This document shows positions 45,755-56,126 of a DNA stretch of 64,000 nt, piece by piece. Both the position numbers and the translations under genes were made by a program. Source of the DNA: Bacillus manliponensis (GTDB lineage Bacteria; Bacillota; Bacilli; Bacillales; Bacillaceae_G); NCBI RefSeq assembly GCF_000712595.1, contig NZ_JOTN01000008.1, positions 124,001 to 188,000 of the forward strand. Direction: 5' to 3'. Positions within the stretch are counted from its first letter, which is position 1. Every line of letters starts with the position of its first letter. A model generated the notes under the pieces. That model was not told the origin of the DNA. It did no database searches and saw only the letters and a list, made by a program, of their open reading frames with translations.

Positions 45755-46096
45755 TCACCGTATATCTTCAATGAAGTTTTCGGTTTCTTCGTACATACCA
45801 TATTCACTAATTACTTGAATGCAGCGCCACTTTAATTCTTCTATACTTTGTTCTAGCTCCTCGGCAGCTACAGCTTGAATATCTTCAAGCCCCATCCCTA
45901 AGTTAATAATCTCAAGTACTTGATCATCGATGTTTCGATCAATTAATAATTCTAATACTTCAAGGTTAAATATGTATCGGCACGCTTCATCAAGTGATAC
46001 AACTTTTAATTTTAAGCTTTCGACAATGCTTAATACGAAAAGCAGAATCGTTTTTTCAACAGTTGGGAGCTTTTCCATTTGGAGAATGAGTTTCAT
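45755..46096 (-). CDS. DUF3969-like small protein
   Basis: 113-residue helical, acidic protein. MKLILQMEKLPTVEKTI, then LDEACRYIFNLEVLELL and a terminal TENFIEDIR. I match it to DUF3969 from memory. No catalytic motif. The ATG lies at the end of a GGAGGTGTTAACAATATA leader. Confidence 0.65.
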   Translation of the reverse strand: MKLILQMEKLPTVEKTILLFVLSIVESLKLKVVSLDEACRYIFNLEVLELLIDRNIDDQVLEIINLGMGLEDIQAVAAEELEQSIEELKWRCIQVISEYGMYEETENFIEDIR

Positions 46097-46180
46097 TATA
46101 TTGTTAACACCTCCGTATACAATGGAGTTAGGTTGTACTATCTTATTCAGACTTTGGTGTTAACATGCACGAGAAATAGA

Positions 46181-46204
46181 AAAAAGCGTCATGATGACGC
46201 TTTT
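46181..46204 (-). terminator. Terminator of glsA
   Basis: AAAAGCGTCATGATGACGCTTTT, perfect arms with T-run on the minus strand. Confidence 0.85.
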
Positions 46205-46206
46205 CT

Positions 46207-47136
46207 TTAAAAAATACTCCAACCTTCTTGAGCAGAAAGTAGTTCTAATATTTTAAATCCGGCGATGCTATTTCCTTTTGCATCTAGAGCAGGACCAAAA
46301 ATTCCAATTCCCATTTCACCTTTTACACAGCCAACGATGCCGCCGGCGACACCACTTTTTGCTGGAATACCAACGCGAATTGCGAATTCCCCAGATTCAT
46401 TGTACATTCCGCATGTGATCATAAACGTTTTGCAAATTTTCGTAATATTTTTGGGGATGATTTGCTGCTTTTTATATGGATCATAACCATCCATTGCAAA
46501 AATAAGACCGATGCGTGCTAAGTCAATGCAATCTACTTCAATTGCACACTGACGTGTATATAAATCCATTAATTCTTCAATGTCTCCATCAATAATGCCA
46601 TTTTGTTTCATGTAATAACAAAGGGAGCGATTTAAATAAGCTGTTTCTAATTCAGAGATGGCAACTTTAGAGGAGTAGTTAATAGAAGGATTATCTGCGA
46701 TATCACGTACAAACCGAAGGATACGCTGCATTTTTTCTTCGTTATTATCTCCTGCAATCATACTTGTAATTGCTAGGGCACCCGCATTAATCATTGGGTT
46801 TAGTGGTTTAGATGGGCTTGTTGTTTCTAGTTTAATAATGGAGTTAAATGGATCACCAGTTGGCTCCATTCCGACTTTTGAAAATACATATTCCTCACCG
46901 CAATCTAGTAAAGCAAGTGCCAATGTAATAACTTTAGAAACACTTTGAAGTGTAAAAAGTGTTTGGGAGCTACCGGCATGAACGTAATGGTTATCTTTAT
47001 GATAAATAGCGATTCCGATGTCATCAGGATTCGCATTTCCTAGCTCTGGAATATAAGTAGCTAGTTTTCCTTTTTTTGTATATGGTTTTACTTTGTCTAA
47101 TAACTCTTGTAAGTTATTTGTCTCGATGCACTGCAT
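46207..47136 (-). CDS. glsA: Glutaminase
   Basis: 309 residues; hydrolyses glutamine to glutamate and ammonia. Beta-lactamase-like serine family with the catalytic Ser in [39 protein letters not shown] and [14 protein letters not shown] are glutaminase signatures. The start at 47136 follows ATAGGAGCGTTGGTATT; the reading frame stays open 43 codons further upstream but without a ribosome site. Confidence 0.94.
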   Translation of the reverse strand: MQCIETNNLQELLDKVKPYTKKGKLATYIPELGNANPDDIGIAIYHKDNHYVHAGSSQTLFTLQSVSKVITLALALLDCGEEYVFSKVGMEPTGDPFNSIIKLETTSPSKPLNPMINAGALAITSMIAGDNNEEKMQRILRFVRDIADNPSINYSSKVAISELETAYLNRSLCYYMKQNGIIDGDIEELMDLYTRQCAIEVDCIDLARIGLIFAMDGYDPYKKQQIIPKNITKICKTFMITCGMYNESGEFAIRVGIPAKSGVAGGIVGCVKGEMGIGIFGPALDAKGNSIAGFKILELLSAQEGWSIF

Positions 47137-47377
47137 AATACCAACGCTCCTATATTGATTACTAAGTATATTGTTCCCGACAAGCTGGGAAATAAATAAT
47201 AACATGAAAAAGTGGAATGATAAAATAAAACTTCTTTTACAGCTACTTTTATATCTATTGTACATAAAGCGTCTAAGTGTTGATTTTACAGGTTATTACA
47301 AGGGTTTTTTATCCATAAAAAAATTAAAAATAATAGCTACACATCTATACAACTATATGATATGATTACTGTGTATT

Positions 47378-47391
47378 AGAAAGCGTTTTCT
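47378..47391. promoter_or_regulatory. cre-like site 1 before the PTS gene
   Basis: AGAAAGCGTTTTCT, a palindrome of the cre type. Confidence 0.6.
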
Positions 47392-47406
47392 AAGCCACGT
47401 ATATTA

Positions 47407-47420
47407 TGATAACGTTTTCA
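47407..47420. promoter_or_regulatory. cre-like site 2 before the PTS gene
   Basis: TGATAACGTTTTCA, one mismatch from TGWAANCGNTNWCA, 24 bp before the ATG. With site 1 it suggests CcpA control. The rest of the gap 47137-47443 holds no gene. Confidence 0.65.
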
Positions 47421-47443
47421 TCATGTGAATAGGGGGAATTACA

Positions 47444-48943
47444 ATGTTGCAGTTTTTACAACGTATTGGTAAAGCATTAATGCTTCCAATCGCAGTGCTC
47501 CCAGCAGCTGGGATTCTGTTACGTTTAGGTCAGCCAGATGTATGGGATATTCCTGTTATGGCACAAGCCGGTGCAGCAATTTTTGATAACTTAGCACTTA
47601 TTTTTGCAATTGGTGTTGCAATCGGTTTATCTGTTGACGGCAGTGGTGCTGCAGGTCTTGCCGGTGCAATCGGTTACCTTGTTTTAAAGAATACAACAAA
47701 TGCTCTAAGTAATACGTATTCGACTGCGGAGTTAAATGATAAATTAAAAAGTGTTCAGGATTTAGCTAGTTCGGTTGATCCAAATAAGTTAGCCGAAACA
47801 ATGACAAAAATCTCTAAGGCAGCGGCTCTAACACCAAAGATTGATATGGCAATACTTGGTGGTATTATTGCCGGTGTAGTTGCGGGACTTTTATATAACA
47901 AGTTCCATAAGATTAAGCTACCAGAATGGTTAGGGTTCTTTGCTGGTAAACGTTTCGTTCCAATCATTACATCAGTAGTGATGCTTTTATTAGGTCTAGT
48001 ATTTGGACAAGTTTGGCCAACAATTCAAAGTGGTATCGATGCGGTAGCACATGGCATCGTAAACTTAGGTGCAACTGGTGCAGGTATCTTCGGTTTCTTA
48101 AACCGTTTATTAATTCCAATTGGTTTACATCACGTTATGAACACATACTTCTGGTTTGTATTAGGTGATTTTACAAATGCAGCTGGGGATGTTGTTCAAG
48201 GTGATATCGCTCGTTTCTTTGCGGGAGATAAATCAGCTGGTATGTTCATGACAGGGTTCTTCCCAATCATGATGTTTGGTTTGCCAGCAGCTTGTTTTGC
48301 GATGATTGCAGCAGCAAAGCCAGAAAAGCGTAAGCTTGTTGCAGGTATGCTTGGTGGTTTAGCTTTAACTTCATTCTTAACGGGTATTACAGAACCAATT
48401 GAATTTTCATTCATGTTCTTATCACCAGTATTATATGGTGTTCATGCTGTATTAACAGGTCTTTCGTTATTCATTACGACAACGCTGGATATTCATCATG
48501 GTTTTGCCTTTAGTGCCGGTGCAATCGATTATGGATTAAACTTTGGTATTGCTCAAAAACCATTATTATTAGCAGGCATTGGTTTAATCTATGCATTAAT
48601 TTATTTCGTTGTCTTCTACTTCATGATTAAGAAGTTCGATTTAAAAACACCAGGGCGTGAAGATGATGATGAAGTAACTGAAGGAGAAGCTGGAGAAGCT
48701 GGAGAAGCTGGCTCAATCGGTGAAACATATGTAATGGCTTTAGGTGGAAAAGAAAACTTAACAATTATTGATAACTGTGCAACACGTCTACGCCTTGAAG
48801 TGAAAGATGCAGGGTTAGTAAATGAAGCAGCATTAAAGCGTGCAGGTGCAAAAGGTGTTATGAAATTAAGTAATACAAGTGTACAAGTTATCGTTGGTAC
48901 AAATGTTGAATCTGTAGCAGATGATATGAAAAAACACGTATAA
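47444..48943 (+). CDS. nagP: PTS sugar transporter EIICB, probably N-acetylglucosamine
   Basis: 499 residues. EIIC domain (about 1-400) of the glucose/GlcNAc family with LMLPIAVLPAAGILLRLG and TGITEPIEFSFMFLSPVLY. An acidic linker rich in GEAGEAG precedes the EIIB domain, with the phosphorylated Cys in IIDNCATRLRLEV. No EIIA is fused. N-acetylglucosamine is the likeliest substrate by resemblance to NagP; glucose cannot be excluded. Two cre-like sites lie upstream. The ATG follows AGGGGGAATTACA. Confidence 0.85.
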   Translation: MLQFLQRIGKALMLPIAVLPAAGILLRLGQPDVWDIPVMAQAGAAIFDNLALIFAIGVAIGLSVDGSGAAGLAGAIGYLVLKNTTNALSNTYSTAELNDKLKSVQDLASSVDPNKLAETMTKISKAAALTPKIDMAILGGIIAGVVAGLLYNKFHKIKLPEWLGFFAGKRFVPIITSVVMLLLGLVFGQVWPTIQSGIDAVAHGIVNLGATGAGIFGFLNRLLIPIGLHHVMNTYFWFVLGDFTNAAGDVVQGDIARFFAGDKSAGMFMTGFFPIMMFGLPAACFAMIAAAKPEKRKLVAGMLGGLALTSFLTGITEPIEFSFMFLSPVLYGVHAVLTGLSLFITTTLDIHHGFAFSAGAIDYGLNFGIAQKPLLLAGIGLIYALIYFVVFYFMIKKFDLKTPGREDDDEVTEGEAGEAGEAGSIGETYVMALGGKENLTIIDNCATRLRLEVKDAGLVNEAALKRAGAKGVMKLSNTSVQVIVGTNVESVADDMKKHV

Positions 48944-48985
48944 ATAATAGAAAGTCTCTCGTTTATAGCGAGGGACTTTTTTATT
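48944..48985 (+). terminator. Terminator of the PTS gene
   Basis: AAAGTCTCTCG and CGAGGGACTTTTTTATTT. Confidence 0.85.
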
Positions 48986-49042
48986 TCTTTCTTCTGTTAT
49001 TGGTTATAAGTGGTAAAATGGGGAGGAGAATAAAGAAAGAAG

Positions 49043-49867
49043 GTGGGGACTATAGGAATTGATAAACATCACGCTCGAAATGCAAAAGGGTCATTTTTTA
49101 TTTTTATGATTATTTTATTAATAGGAATGAGTATGGTTTTGTATGAGTATAGTCAAACATCTTCTTATAAGTGGCGAGAAGATTACATAAGTATTTTAAA
49201 CATCTTTATGTTAGCGGTTATGTTTCTTATTGTAAGCATAATTGAAAGAAGTCGGGCGAAAAAAATGGAACAGATACAGACAAAGGTGAAGCTTCATGAA
49301 CTGCTGGATCAAAGGCGTTTTGTTGTAAGGAAAGAAATGGGGATGCTTACTCAAATAACGTACTTTGCGATGGACGGCAACGTGATGGGAATGCTGAAGG
49401 AGCGATATGGTTCTCCAGTTCAAAAGTTATGGAAGATGCTAGTCTCGTTTTTTATAAAGGGATGGAATAGTCAACAATTTGTGTTATATGATGGGGGACA
49501 GAATGAGCTTCTTAATATTAAAAAACAAGCTGGCTTGAATCTTTGCTATAAATTTTATAATGAAAATGAAGAATACATAGGTTGCTTCAAGCAAACATGG
49601 GAAATAAAGAAAATTGAATGGCTATCGCTTTCTAGTATTAATGAAGAAATCGGAAGGATTACAGGTGATTTGTCTGCAAATATCCAAACAGGAAAGTGGC
49701 GAGATGGAAGTTATATTGATGTGAAAGAAGATGCAATCCCATTAGATGCTGTAGAATATTTTTCGGCAAGTGGAGGGTCGCTTGTAAATTTAGTAGTAAT
49801 GGAAGAATGTAAGGAGAAGAGAGCGATGTACTATGCAATTGCTGCTATCCTTACATTTCAAAAATAA
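49043..49867 (+). CDS. Hypothetical membrane-anchored protein
   Basis: 274 residues. Two hydrophobic helices (about 17-37 and 50-66) are followed by a soluble domain. Strands such as FVLYDGGQNELLNI and YKFYNENEEYIGCFKQ are reminiscent of tubby/LURP-one-like beta repeats, but this is weak. The GTG start is the earliest supported; no good ribosome site decides it. Function unknown. Confidence 0.65.
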   Translation: MGTIGIDKHHARNAKGSFFIFMIILLIGMSMVLYEYSQTSSYKWREDYISILNIFMLAVMFLIVSIIERSRAKKMEQIQTKVKLHELLDQRRFVVRKEMGMLTQITYFAMDGNVMGMLKERYGSPVQKLWKMLVSFFIKGWNSQQFVLYDGGQNELLNIKKQAGLNLCYKFYNENEEYIGCFKQTWEIKKIEWLSLSSINEEIGRITGDLSANIQTGKWRDGSYIDVKEDAIPLDAVEYFSASGGSLVNLVVMEECKEKRAMYYAIAAILTFQK

Positions 49868-50242
49868 TTTTCCAAATATAAACAATATATTCCATCTCAA
49901 ATGTGAAAAAGGTGTACCTATTAGGTACACCTTTTCTATATTCTGTTGTAAAAAAACTATAACAGAATATAGAGGAAGAGTATTACAGTTTATAATGGGT
50001 ACGACTCTTATACTGCAGAAAAGGATTCCTTTAATAGAATAACAAAAAAATACAATTATGGAAAGGGTTAATTTTATAAAGTTTTTATTATAATTTCCAC
50101 TATGCGCATAGTAGTTTGCTCAATATTTCACAAACGTGTCACAACTATCTCATGTACTTTTTCAAAAAAGTAGTATGCTAAATGTGTAAGCTGTTATATA
50201 AGAAATCTTAGCCCTGTATTAATCAGAATGGAGGAGATTAGG
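49868..50242. other. Intergenic region upstream of pflB
   Basis: A terminator (AAAAAGGTGTACCTA/TAGGTACACCTTTT, 49906-49935) closes the previous gene. At 50127-50144, TTCACAAACGTGTCACAA holds two TCACAA half-sites reminiscent of redox regulators (Rex/Fnr/CRP-like) but in direct, not inverted, orientation. No gene seen. Confidence 0.5.
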
Positions 50243-52492
50243 ATGACACAATTGTTAGAAAATGTACAAACGATATGGAAAAACTTTAAGGGTGAAAAGT
50301 GGAAAAAAGAAATTGATGTTCGTGATTTTATTTTAAATAATATAGAAGTTTATAAAGGTGATGAATCTTTTCTAGAAGAAGCAACAGAAGCGACGAAGCA
50401 ACTTTGGGATCAAGTAATGGAGTTAACGAAACAAGAGCGTGAAAATGGTGGCGTTCTTGATATGGATACAAAAATTGTATCTTCTATCACGTCTCATCAG
50501 CCTGGTTACTTAAACAAAGAGCTTGAGCAAATTGTTGGTTTTCAAACGGATAAGCCATTTAAACGCTCACTTCAGCCGTATGGCGGCGTTCGTATGGCAG
50601 AACAATCTTGTGAATCATATGGTTTTAAAATGGATGAGGAACTGAGCCGCATTTTTAGAGAATGGCGAAAAACGCATAACCAAGGTGTATTTGATGCGTA
50701 TACACCAGAGATGAAAGCCGCTCGTAAATCGGGTGTAATTACCGGTCTACCAGATGCTTATGGTCGTGGCCGTATTATCGGTGACTATCGCCGCGTTGCA
50801 CTATATGGGGTAGATCGCTTAATTGAAGCAAAAAAAGAAGATTTACAAGCAACAGGAAAGATTATGAGTGAAGATGTAATGCGTCTACGTGAAGAATTGT
50901 CTGAGCAAATTCGCGCACTAGGAGAGTTAAAAGAAATGGCTGCAGCGCATGGATTTGATATTTCAAAACCAGCAACGGATGCAAAAGAAGCATTTCAGTG
51001 GTTATATTTTGCATACTTAGCTGCGATTAAAGAACAAAATGGTGCAGCGATGAGTCTTGGGCGTACTTCTACTTTCTTAGACATTTATATTGAAAGAGAT
51101 TTACAAAACGGTACGTTAACTGAAAAAGAGGCACAAGAAATTGTTGATCACTTTATTATGAAGTTACGTCTCGTGAAATTTGCAAGAACGCCAGATTATA
51201 ATGAACTGTTTTCTGGGGATCCGACGTGGGTAACGGAGTCAATTGGTGGGATTGCCTTAGATGGTCGTCCGCTAGTAACGAAAAACTCATTCCGTTTCTT
51301 GCATACATTAAATAACTTAGGGCCAGCACCAGAGCCGAACTTAACTGTTCTTTGGTCAACTCAGCTACCTGAGAACTTTAAAAACTACTGTGCAAAAATG
51401 TCGATTCAAACATCTGCAATTCAGTATGAAAATGATGATATTATGCGTTCGGATTATGGTGATGATTATGGAATTGCGTGCTGCGTATCAGCGATGAAAA
51501 TTGGAAAACAAATGCAATTTTTTGGAGCACGTGCAAACTTAGCGAAGGCGCTGCTGTATGCAATTAACGGTGGAAAAGATGAGAAATTTAAAATGCAAGT
51601 TGGTCCAGAGTTCGCACCAATTACTTCTGAAGTATTAGATTATGAAGAAGTGATGTATAAATTTGATATGACGATGGAGTGGCTAGCAGAGCTTTATTTA
51701 AATACATTAAATGTAATTCATTACATGCACGATAAATATAGTTATGAACGTATTGAAATGGCGCTTCATGATACGGATGTTGTCCGTACGATGGCAACAG
51801 GAATTGCTGGTTTATCAGTAGTAGCTGATTCCTTAAGTGCAATTAAGTATGCAAAAGTAAAACCGATTCGGGATGAAAACGGTATAGCCGTAGACTTTGA
51901 AGTAGAAGGCGATTTCCCGAAATATGGTAACAACGATGATCGTGTTGATGAACTTGCAGTGCAGCTTGTAAAAACATTTATGAAAAAGCTTCGTAAACAT
52001 AAAACATATCGAAATGCTGTGCATACGATGTCAATTTTAACAATTACATCAAATGTCGTATATGGTAAGAAAACAGGAAATACACCAGATGGTCGCCGTG
52101 CTGGTGAACCGTTCGCACCAGGAGCAAATCCGATGCATGGTCGTGATACGAAAGGGGCACTTGCTTCATTATTATCTGTTGCAAAACTTCCATATGAAGA
52201 TGCACAAGATGGAATTTCAAATACGTTCTCTATTATTCCAAAAGCACTTGGCAAAGAAGATGATGTGCAGGTGAAAAATTTAGTGTCTATGCTTGATGGG
52301 TATGCGATAAAAGAGGGACATCACCTCAATATTAATGTATTTAATCGTGAGACGTTAATGGATGCAATGGAGCACCCGGAAAAATATCCGCAATTAACAA
52401 TTCGTGTATCTGGTTATGCAGTTAACTTCATTAAGTTAACACGTGAACAGCAAATTGATGTTATTAATCGTACAATGCATGAAAGTATGTAA
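50243..52492 (+). CDS. pflB: Pyruvate formate-lyase
   Basis: 749 residues; glycyl-radical enzyme that converts pyruvate and CoA to acetyl-CoA and formate in anaerobic growth. The adjacent active-site cysteines are in [12 protein letters not shown], and the radical glycine in [11 protein letters not shown] close to the C-terminus. The start at 50243 follows GGAGGAGATTAGG. Its activating enzyme pflA lies downstream, but a long bcr1 separates them. Confidence 0.96.
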   Translation: MTQLLENVQTIWKNFKGEKWKKEIDVRDFILNNIEVYKGDESFLEEATEATKQLWDQVMELTKQERENGGVLDMDTKIVSSITSHQPGYLNKELEQIVGFQTDKPFKRSLQPYGGVRMAEQSCESYGFKMDEELSRIFREWRKTHNQGVFDAYTPEMKAARKSGVITGLPDAYGRGRIIGDYRRVALYGVDRLIEAKKEDLQATGKIMSEDVMRLREELSEQIRALGELKEMAAAHGFDISKPATDAKEAFQWLYFAYLAAIKEQNGAAMSLGRTSTFLDIYIERDLQNGTLTEKEAQEIVDHFIMKLRLVKFARTPDYNELFSGDPTWVTESIGGIALDGRPLVTKNSFRFLHTLNNLGPAPEPNLTVLWSTQLPENFKNYCAKMSIQTSAIQYENDDIMRSDYGDDYGIACCVSAMKIGKQMQFFGARANLAKALLYAINGGKDEKFKMQVGPEFAPITSEVLDYEEVMYKFDMTMEWLAELYLNTLNVIHYMHDKYSYERIEMALHDTDVVRTMATGIAGLSVVADSLSAIKYAKVKPIRDENGIAVDFEVEGDFPKYGNNDDRVDELAVQLVKTFMKKLRKHKTYRNAVHTMSILTITSNVVYGKKTGNTPDGRRAGEPFAPGANPMHGRDTKGALASLLSVAKLPYEDAQDGISNTFSIIPKALGKEDDVQVKNLVSMLDGYAIKEGHHLNINVFNRETLMDAMEHPEKYPQLTIRVSGYAVNFIKLTREQQIDVINRTMHESM

Positions 52493-52496
52493 ATTA

Positions 52497-52745
52497 TATA
52501 TCCCGCTATTTTCGGGCTGTAAGACTCCCACCTCAGAACTTAGAGGATTTTAGGTGGGAGATAAACAGCTCGAATCTAGCTACGACTCCTAAGCACTTGA
52601 GCCACAAGATAATCCTTTCTGTGGCAAACTTCGCCACGCCAAGGCTTATTTTGTGCTTGTCGTGCTTGAACAGTCGTCTTCGCTTTTGAATGTAAAAGCC
52701 CGATTGGTTAGGGTAACACTCAGTGGGGATGAAGTTGCACTTTAT
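52497..52745 (+). repeat. bcr1 repeat, long form (249 bp), between pflB and pflA
   Basis: Starts TATATCCCGCTATTTTCGGGC, 4 bp after the pflB stop, and ends TTGCACTTTAT. It contains the same 120-bp module (52573-52692) as the copy at 15978, about 95 percent alike by eye. It fills the pflB-pflA gap. Confidence 0.85.
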
Positions 52746-52783
52746 AAAATAGCGAGAGTTGTTTCAATAGAGGAGGAAGTAAC

Positions 52784-53515
52784 ATGGTAAAAGGAAGAAT
52801 ACATTCTGTAGAATCTTGTGGTACTGTTGATGGACCTGGAATTCGTTACGTAATCTTTACACAAGGATGCTTACTGCGATGTCAATATTGCCATAATGCA
52901 GATACGTGGAAGATAGGAGCAGGGAAAGAGATAACAACAGAGGAGATTATGCAGGATATTACATGTTATCTTCCTTTTATTGAAGCTTCAGGCGGTGGGA
53001 TTACAGTGAGCGGGGGAGAACCGCTACTTCAGCTTGAGTTTTTAATTGATCTCTTTAAAAAGTGTAAAGCAGCAGGTATTCATACAACAATTGATTCTTC
53101 AGGTGGATGTTATTCTGAGGATATAGAGTTTCAAAAGAAATTAGATATGCTCATGGAGTATACGGATTTAGTCTTGTTAGATTTAAAACATATTGATTCG
53201 AAAAAGCATCGAAAGCTAACTGGTAAAACGAACGAACATATTTTACAATTTGCTCGTTATTTATCGAATAAACAGAAACCGATATGGATACGTCACGTAC
53301 TTGTACCAGGTATTACAGATGATGAAGCGGATTTGAAAAATTTATCATCGTTTGTACAAAGTCTTTCTAACGTTCAAAAGATAGAAGTGTTACCATATCA
53401 CAAACTAGGTGTTTATAAATGGGAGGCTCTTGGACATAAATACCCATTGATAGATGTAGAACCTCCTACAGAAGAATTAGTTCAAAAAGCAAAATATATT
53501 TTACGAGCAGTCTAA
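52784..53515 (+). CDS. pflA: Pyruvate formate-lyase activating enzyme
   Basis: 243 residues, radical [13 protein letters not shown] gives the CX3CX2C cluster motif near residue 30, and [14 protein letters not shown] the SAM-binding motif. It installs the glycyl radical on PflB. The ATG follows AGAGGAGGAAGTAAC. No internal promoter is obvious between the bcr1 end and the start. Confidence 0.95.
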   Translation: MVKGRIHSVESCGTVDGPGIRYVIFTQGCLLRCQYCHNADTWKIGAGKEITTEEIMQDITCYLPFIEASGGGITVSGGEPLLQLEFLIDLFKKCKAAGIHTTIDSSGGCYSEDIEFQKKLDMLMEYTDLVLLDLKHIDSKKHRKLTGKTNEHILQFARYLSNKQKPIWIRHVLVPGITDDEADLKNLSSFVQSLSNVQKIEVLPYHKLGVYKWEALGHKYPLIDVEPPTEELVQKAKYILRAV

Positions 53516-53659
53516 TCCAAATATTGGGTTGGGCTTTTTCTTTTCTTATATTAAAATGGAGTATAGAGAAATGATAAAAATGAACAGGAAAATATAAGAA
53601 ATGAAAAGAATTAATTGGTAGTTATGCTGTTTTACACACTACAGATAAATTGTAAGTTA

Positions 53660-53688
53660 TTGCGAAAGCTGTTATAGGAAAGTATAAT
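53660..53688 (+). promoter_or_regulatory. SigA-type promoter of ugtP
   Basis: TTGCGA, 17-bp spacer, TATAAT at 53683-53688. Transcription would start near 53695 and leave a leader of about 165 bases. Confidence 0.65.
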
Positions 53689-53694
53689 GTTAAG

Positions 53695-53859
53695 ATATGA
53701 GTAAAGGTAGGATTAAGGGGTCCATCTATATGCTTTGCATATCCACGACGGGTACATTATAAAGATTAGTGTGCAATATGTAAAAAGGATAAGAACATAT
53801 CCTTCTAAAAGTGTCGTATATGCGGTATGGAAGAGCGAAAAAGCTAGGAGTGGATTTGT
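53695..53859 (+). other. Long ugtP leader, unassigned
   Basis: Contains small hairpins (ATATGCTTTGCATAT near 53738; GGATAAGAACATATCC at 53787) and the block GGATTAAGGGGTCC. No terminator or known riboswitch consensus is visible. Confidence 0.4.
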
Positions 53860-55011
53860 TTGATAAAAAACCCCAAGGTTTTAATATTAACTGCACATTA
53901 TGGGAACGGTCATGTGCAAGTTGCCAAAACATTAGAGCAAACATTTCACCAAAAAGGGATTGAAGATGTTATCGTATGTGACCTTTTTGGAGAATCTCAT
54001 CCATTTATTACGGATGTTACAAGATATTTATATTTAAAAAGCTATACAATTGGAAAAGAACTATATCGCTTGTTTTATTACGGCGTTGAGAAAATTTATG
54101 ATAAGAAAATTGCATCTTGGTATGCTAACTTTGGTAGAAAACGCTTAAAGGCTATTTTACACGAAGAAAAACCAGATATTGTTATTAATACATTTCCAAT
54201 TATTGCTGTGCCAGAACTGAAAAAACAAACTGGCTTTTCTATTCCTGTATATAATGTACTGACAGACTTTTGTTTGCATAAAATATGGATTCATCGTGAA
54301 GTTGATCGTTATTTTGTAGCAACCGACTATGTGAAGAGTAAAATGGTAGAAGTAGGTGTACCTGCTTCACGAATTATTGAAACGGGGATTCCAATTCGTA
54401 AAACTTTTGAATTGAGCATAAATGAAGATTCGCTATATGATAAATATCAGTTATCACGAAATAAAAAAATTTTACTCATTGTTGCAGGCGCACATGGTGT
54501 GTTAGGGAATGTAAAAGAGTTATGTGAATCCTTCATGTCCGTACCGAACCTTCAAGTGGCTGTTGTTTGTGGAAAGAATTATAAGCTACAAGAAGAATTA
54601 GGACAAATTGCTAATAGCAAACCAGACGCTCTAAAAGTATTTGGATACGTCGAAAATATTGACGAGCTATTTCGTATTACATCTTGCATGATAACTAAAC
54701 CAGGTGGAATTACATTAAGTGAGGCAGCCGCTTTACGAGTGCCTGTCATTTTATATAAGCCAGTACCGGGACAAGAAAATGAAAACGCAAAGTATTTTGA
54801 AAGACAAGGTGCTGCAATTGTTATTCGTGAGAATGATGATATTTTTGCAAAAACAAAAGAATTGTTACAAGACGATATGAAACTCTTGCAAATGAAAGAA
54901 GCAATGGGACAAATTTACCATCCTGAGCCAGCAAGTCATATTGTTGATGCAATTTTAGAAGAAAATGGTGTGCAGGTGAATTCTAGAGTACTTGTACAAT
55001 CTTTTACGTAG
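53860..55011 (+). CDS. ugtP: Processive diacylglycerol beta-glucosyltransferase
   Basis: 383 residues. Makes mono- and diglucosyl-diacylglycerol, the lipoteichoic acid anchor, from UDP-glucose; peripheral membrane enzyme of family GT28 with MGDG-synthase-like N-terminus ([19 protein letters not shown]). The nucleotide-sugar site is in [18 protein letters not shown] and [10 protein letters not shown]. The TTG start, with AGGAG 8 bp upstream, agrees with known B. cereus homologues. Confidence 0.95.
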   Translation: MIKNPKVLILTAHYGNGHVQVAKTLEQTFHQKGIEDVIVCDLFGESHPFITDVTRYLYLKSYTIGKELYRLFYYGVEKIYDKKIASWYANFGRKRLKAILHEEKPDIVINTFPIIAVPELKKQTGFSIPVYNVLTDFCLHKIWIHREVDRYFVATDYVKSKMVEVGVPASRIIETGIPIRKTFELSINEDSLYDKYQLSRNKKILLIVAGAHGVLGNVKELCESFMSVPNLQVAVVCGKNYKLQEELGQIANSKPDALKVFGYVENIDELFRITSCMITKPGGITLSEAAALRVPVILYKPVPGQENENAKYFERQGAAIVIRENDDIFAKTKELLQDDMKLLQMKEAMGQIYHPEPASHIVDAILEENGVQVNSRVLVQSFT

Positions 55012-55015
55012 GTCA

Positions 55016-55050
55016 AAACCTCTTTTCAATATTTGAAAGGAGGTTTTTTT
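55016..55050 (+). terminator. Terminator of ugtP
   Basis: AACCTCTTTTCAATATTTGAAAGGAGGTT followed by TTTTT. Confidence 0.88.
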
Positions 55051-55055
55051 ATACA

Positions 55056-55083
55056 AAAATACCTCTTCGGAAGAAGAGGTATT
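55056..55083 (-). terminator. Terminator of yfhE
   Basis: ATACCTCTTCGGAAGAAGAGGTAT, adjoining the yfhE stop; A-run on the plus strand gives a T-run on the minus. Confidence 0.82.
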
Positions 55084-55084
55084 A

Positions 55085-55204
55085 CTAAATTCCTTTTTGC
55101 TTATAACCAGCTGCACGATCAGCCTTTTTAAATTCCCGTTGATAGAGGACTTCTTGTGTACTAGATAATTTATTTCTCATTTTATCGCGTTGCTTTTTAT
55201 CCAT
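55085..55204 (-). CDS. yfhE: YfhE-family small protein
   Basis: 39 residues, MDKKQRDKMRNKLSSTQEVL then YQREFKKADRAAGYK. The STQEVLYxREFKxADRAxGY core is the YfhE pattern. The ATG at 55204 follows CGAGGTGATTTGTA. Function unknown; it opens the yfh block as in B. subtilis. Confidence 0.85.
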   Translation of the reverse strand: MDKKQRDKMRNKLSSTQEVLYQREFKKADRAAGYKQKGI

Positions 55205-55334
55205 TACAAATCACCTCGTGTCATAAAGTCATTACCTATTGTTTCCAATGACAGAGGTGTATATACATTATTATATATATCCAACTTGACCATTTAACAC
55301 AAAAGTAGCTGCCACGTATATAAGAATGACAAAC

Positions 55335-55452
55335 GTACTTATTTCATCCATTTGTTGTAACATAGCGCGCGGTAGGAAAAGGCCCTGACCGCTACTGAAC
55401 ATGGAGGAACCCACTCTTCTACCGAAAAAGAAGAGGGTTTGTTAGTTTTTTA
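55335..55452 (+). ncRNA. Candidate small RNA, copy 2 of a two-copy family
   Basis: TTGTTGTAACATAGCGCGCGG, then CCCTGACCGCTACT, CATGGAGGAAC and CTACCGAAAAAG align with 1650-1745. It ends with a good terminator, AACCCACTCTTCT/AGAAGAGGGTTTG followed by TTAGTTTTTT. CGGTAG and CTACCG could close a long stem. Flanking genes lie on the other strand, so this is a free-standing transcript candidate. Confidence 0.5.
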
Positions 55453-55480
55453 ACTTGTATTTATATAATATTTTGTGATT

Positions 55481-56038
55481 TTAAGCTTCTTTTAATTGAT
55501 GAGCGTCTTGGAATGTCGTTTCGCGCATCGTATATAGTGTATATTGGTCCTTTGAAATTTCGTATAAATTATAAACTTCACCATTTTTGTTAATTTGATC
55601 GTATACGTGTTTGCGCGTTTCGTTTGCTAAGCTCACATATGGAAGTTTTTCCGCAGCTTTAATAGAACGAACATTTACTTTACGAATACGCATAAAAATT
55701 GTGTCGATGTCTAATTCATAGAAAAGCTCACTAAAGAAAGCATCTTTTGCTAACTTGTTATAGCCTTTTCCATGGTAAGGTTTCCCTAGCCAGGTACCTA
55801 AAAAACCAGCTTTTTCTTGCACGTCAAATAAAGTTATCGTGCCGATAGGATTTCCCCATTCATCTAAAATGGTACGGGAAATAATTTCTCCGCGCTCTTC
55901 TTCCTCAATTGTTTGTTTCGTTAAAAATAAAAATTCATCATAAGAAGATGCCTTCTGACGCACAAAAGGGAAGACATCAGGGTGGACCATTAAATCATAT
56001 AGGACGTGGCTGTCATGTAGGTCTCGTTTCTTTAACAT
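55481..56038 (-). CDS. GNAT-family N-acetyltransferase (RimJ/RimL-like)
   Basis: 185 residues. MLKKRDLHDSHVLYDLMVHPDV opens an Acetyltransf_3 domain; the acetyl-CoA loop region is GTWLGKPYHGKGYNKLAK and RKVNVRSIKAAEKL is the family signature. Substrate unknown. The ATG follows GTAAGGAGGAATTAGT. Its leader on the minus strand contains a tRNA-like element. Confidence 0.88.
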   Translation of the reverse strand: MLKKRDLHDSHVLYDLMVHPDVFPFVRQKASSYDEFLFLTKQTIEEEERGEIISRTILDEWGNPIGTITLFDVQEKAGFLGTWLGKPYHGKGYNKLAKDAFFSELFYELDIDTIFMRIRKVNVRSIKAAEKLPYVSLANETRKHVYDQINKNGEVYNLYEISKDQYTLYTMRETTFQDAHQLKEA

Positions 56039-56080
56039 ACTAATTCCTCCTTACATGAGGGTAGCATGACGAATAAACAT

Positions 56081-56126
56081 CCACCCTCGAAATTTTTATA
56101 TAAATCTTCAAAAAATTTCGGGGTGG
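56081..56126. repeat. 16-bp inverted repeat overlapping the tRNA-like T-arm
   Basis: CCACCCTCGAAATTTTT (56081-56097) pairs with AAAAATTTCGGGGTGG (56111-56126) with a single bulged T. The second arm includes the 3' half of the tRNA-like T-stem, so both structures cannot form at once. Confidence 0.8.

Noticed and set aside
50127-50144. Rex or Fnr operator before pflB
   Set aside because: The TCACAA half-sites are in direct orientation, so neither consensus palindrome is met; noted only in the intergenic entry.
51766-52254. 162-codon open frame opposite pflB
   Set aside because: Antisense shadow of a firmly identified gene.
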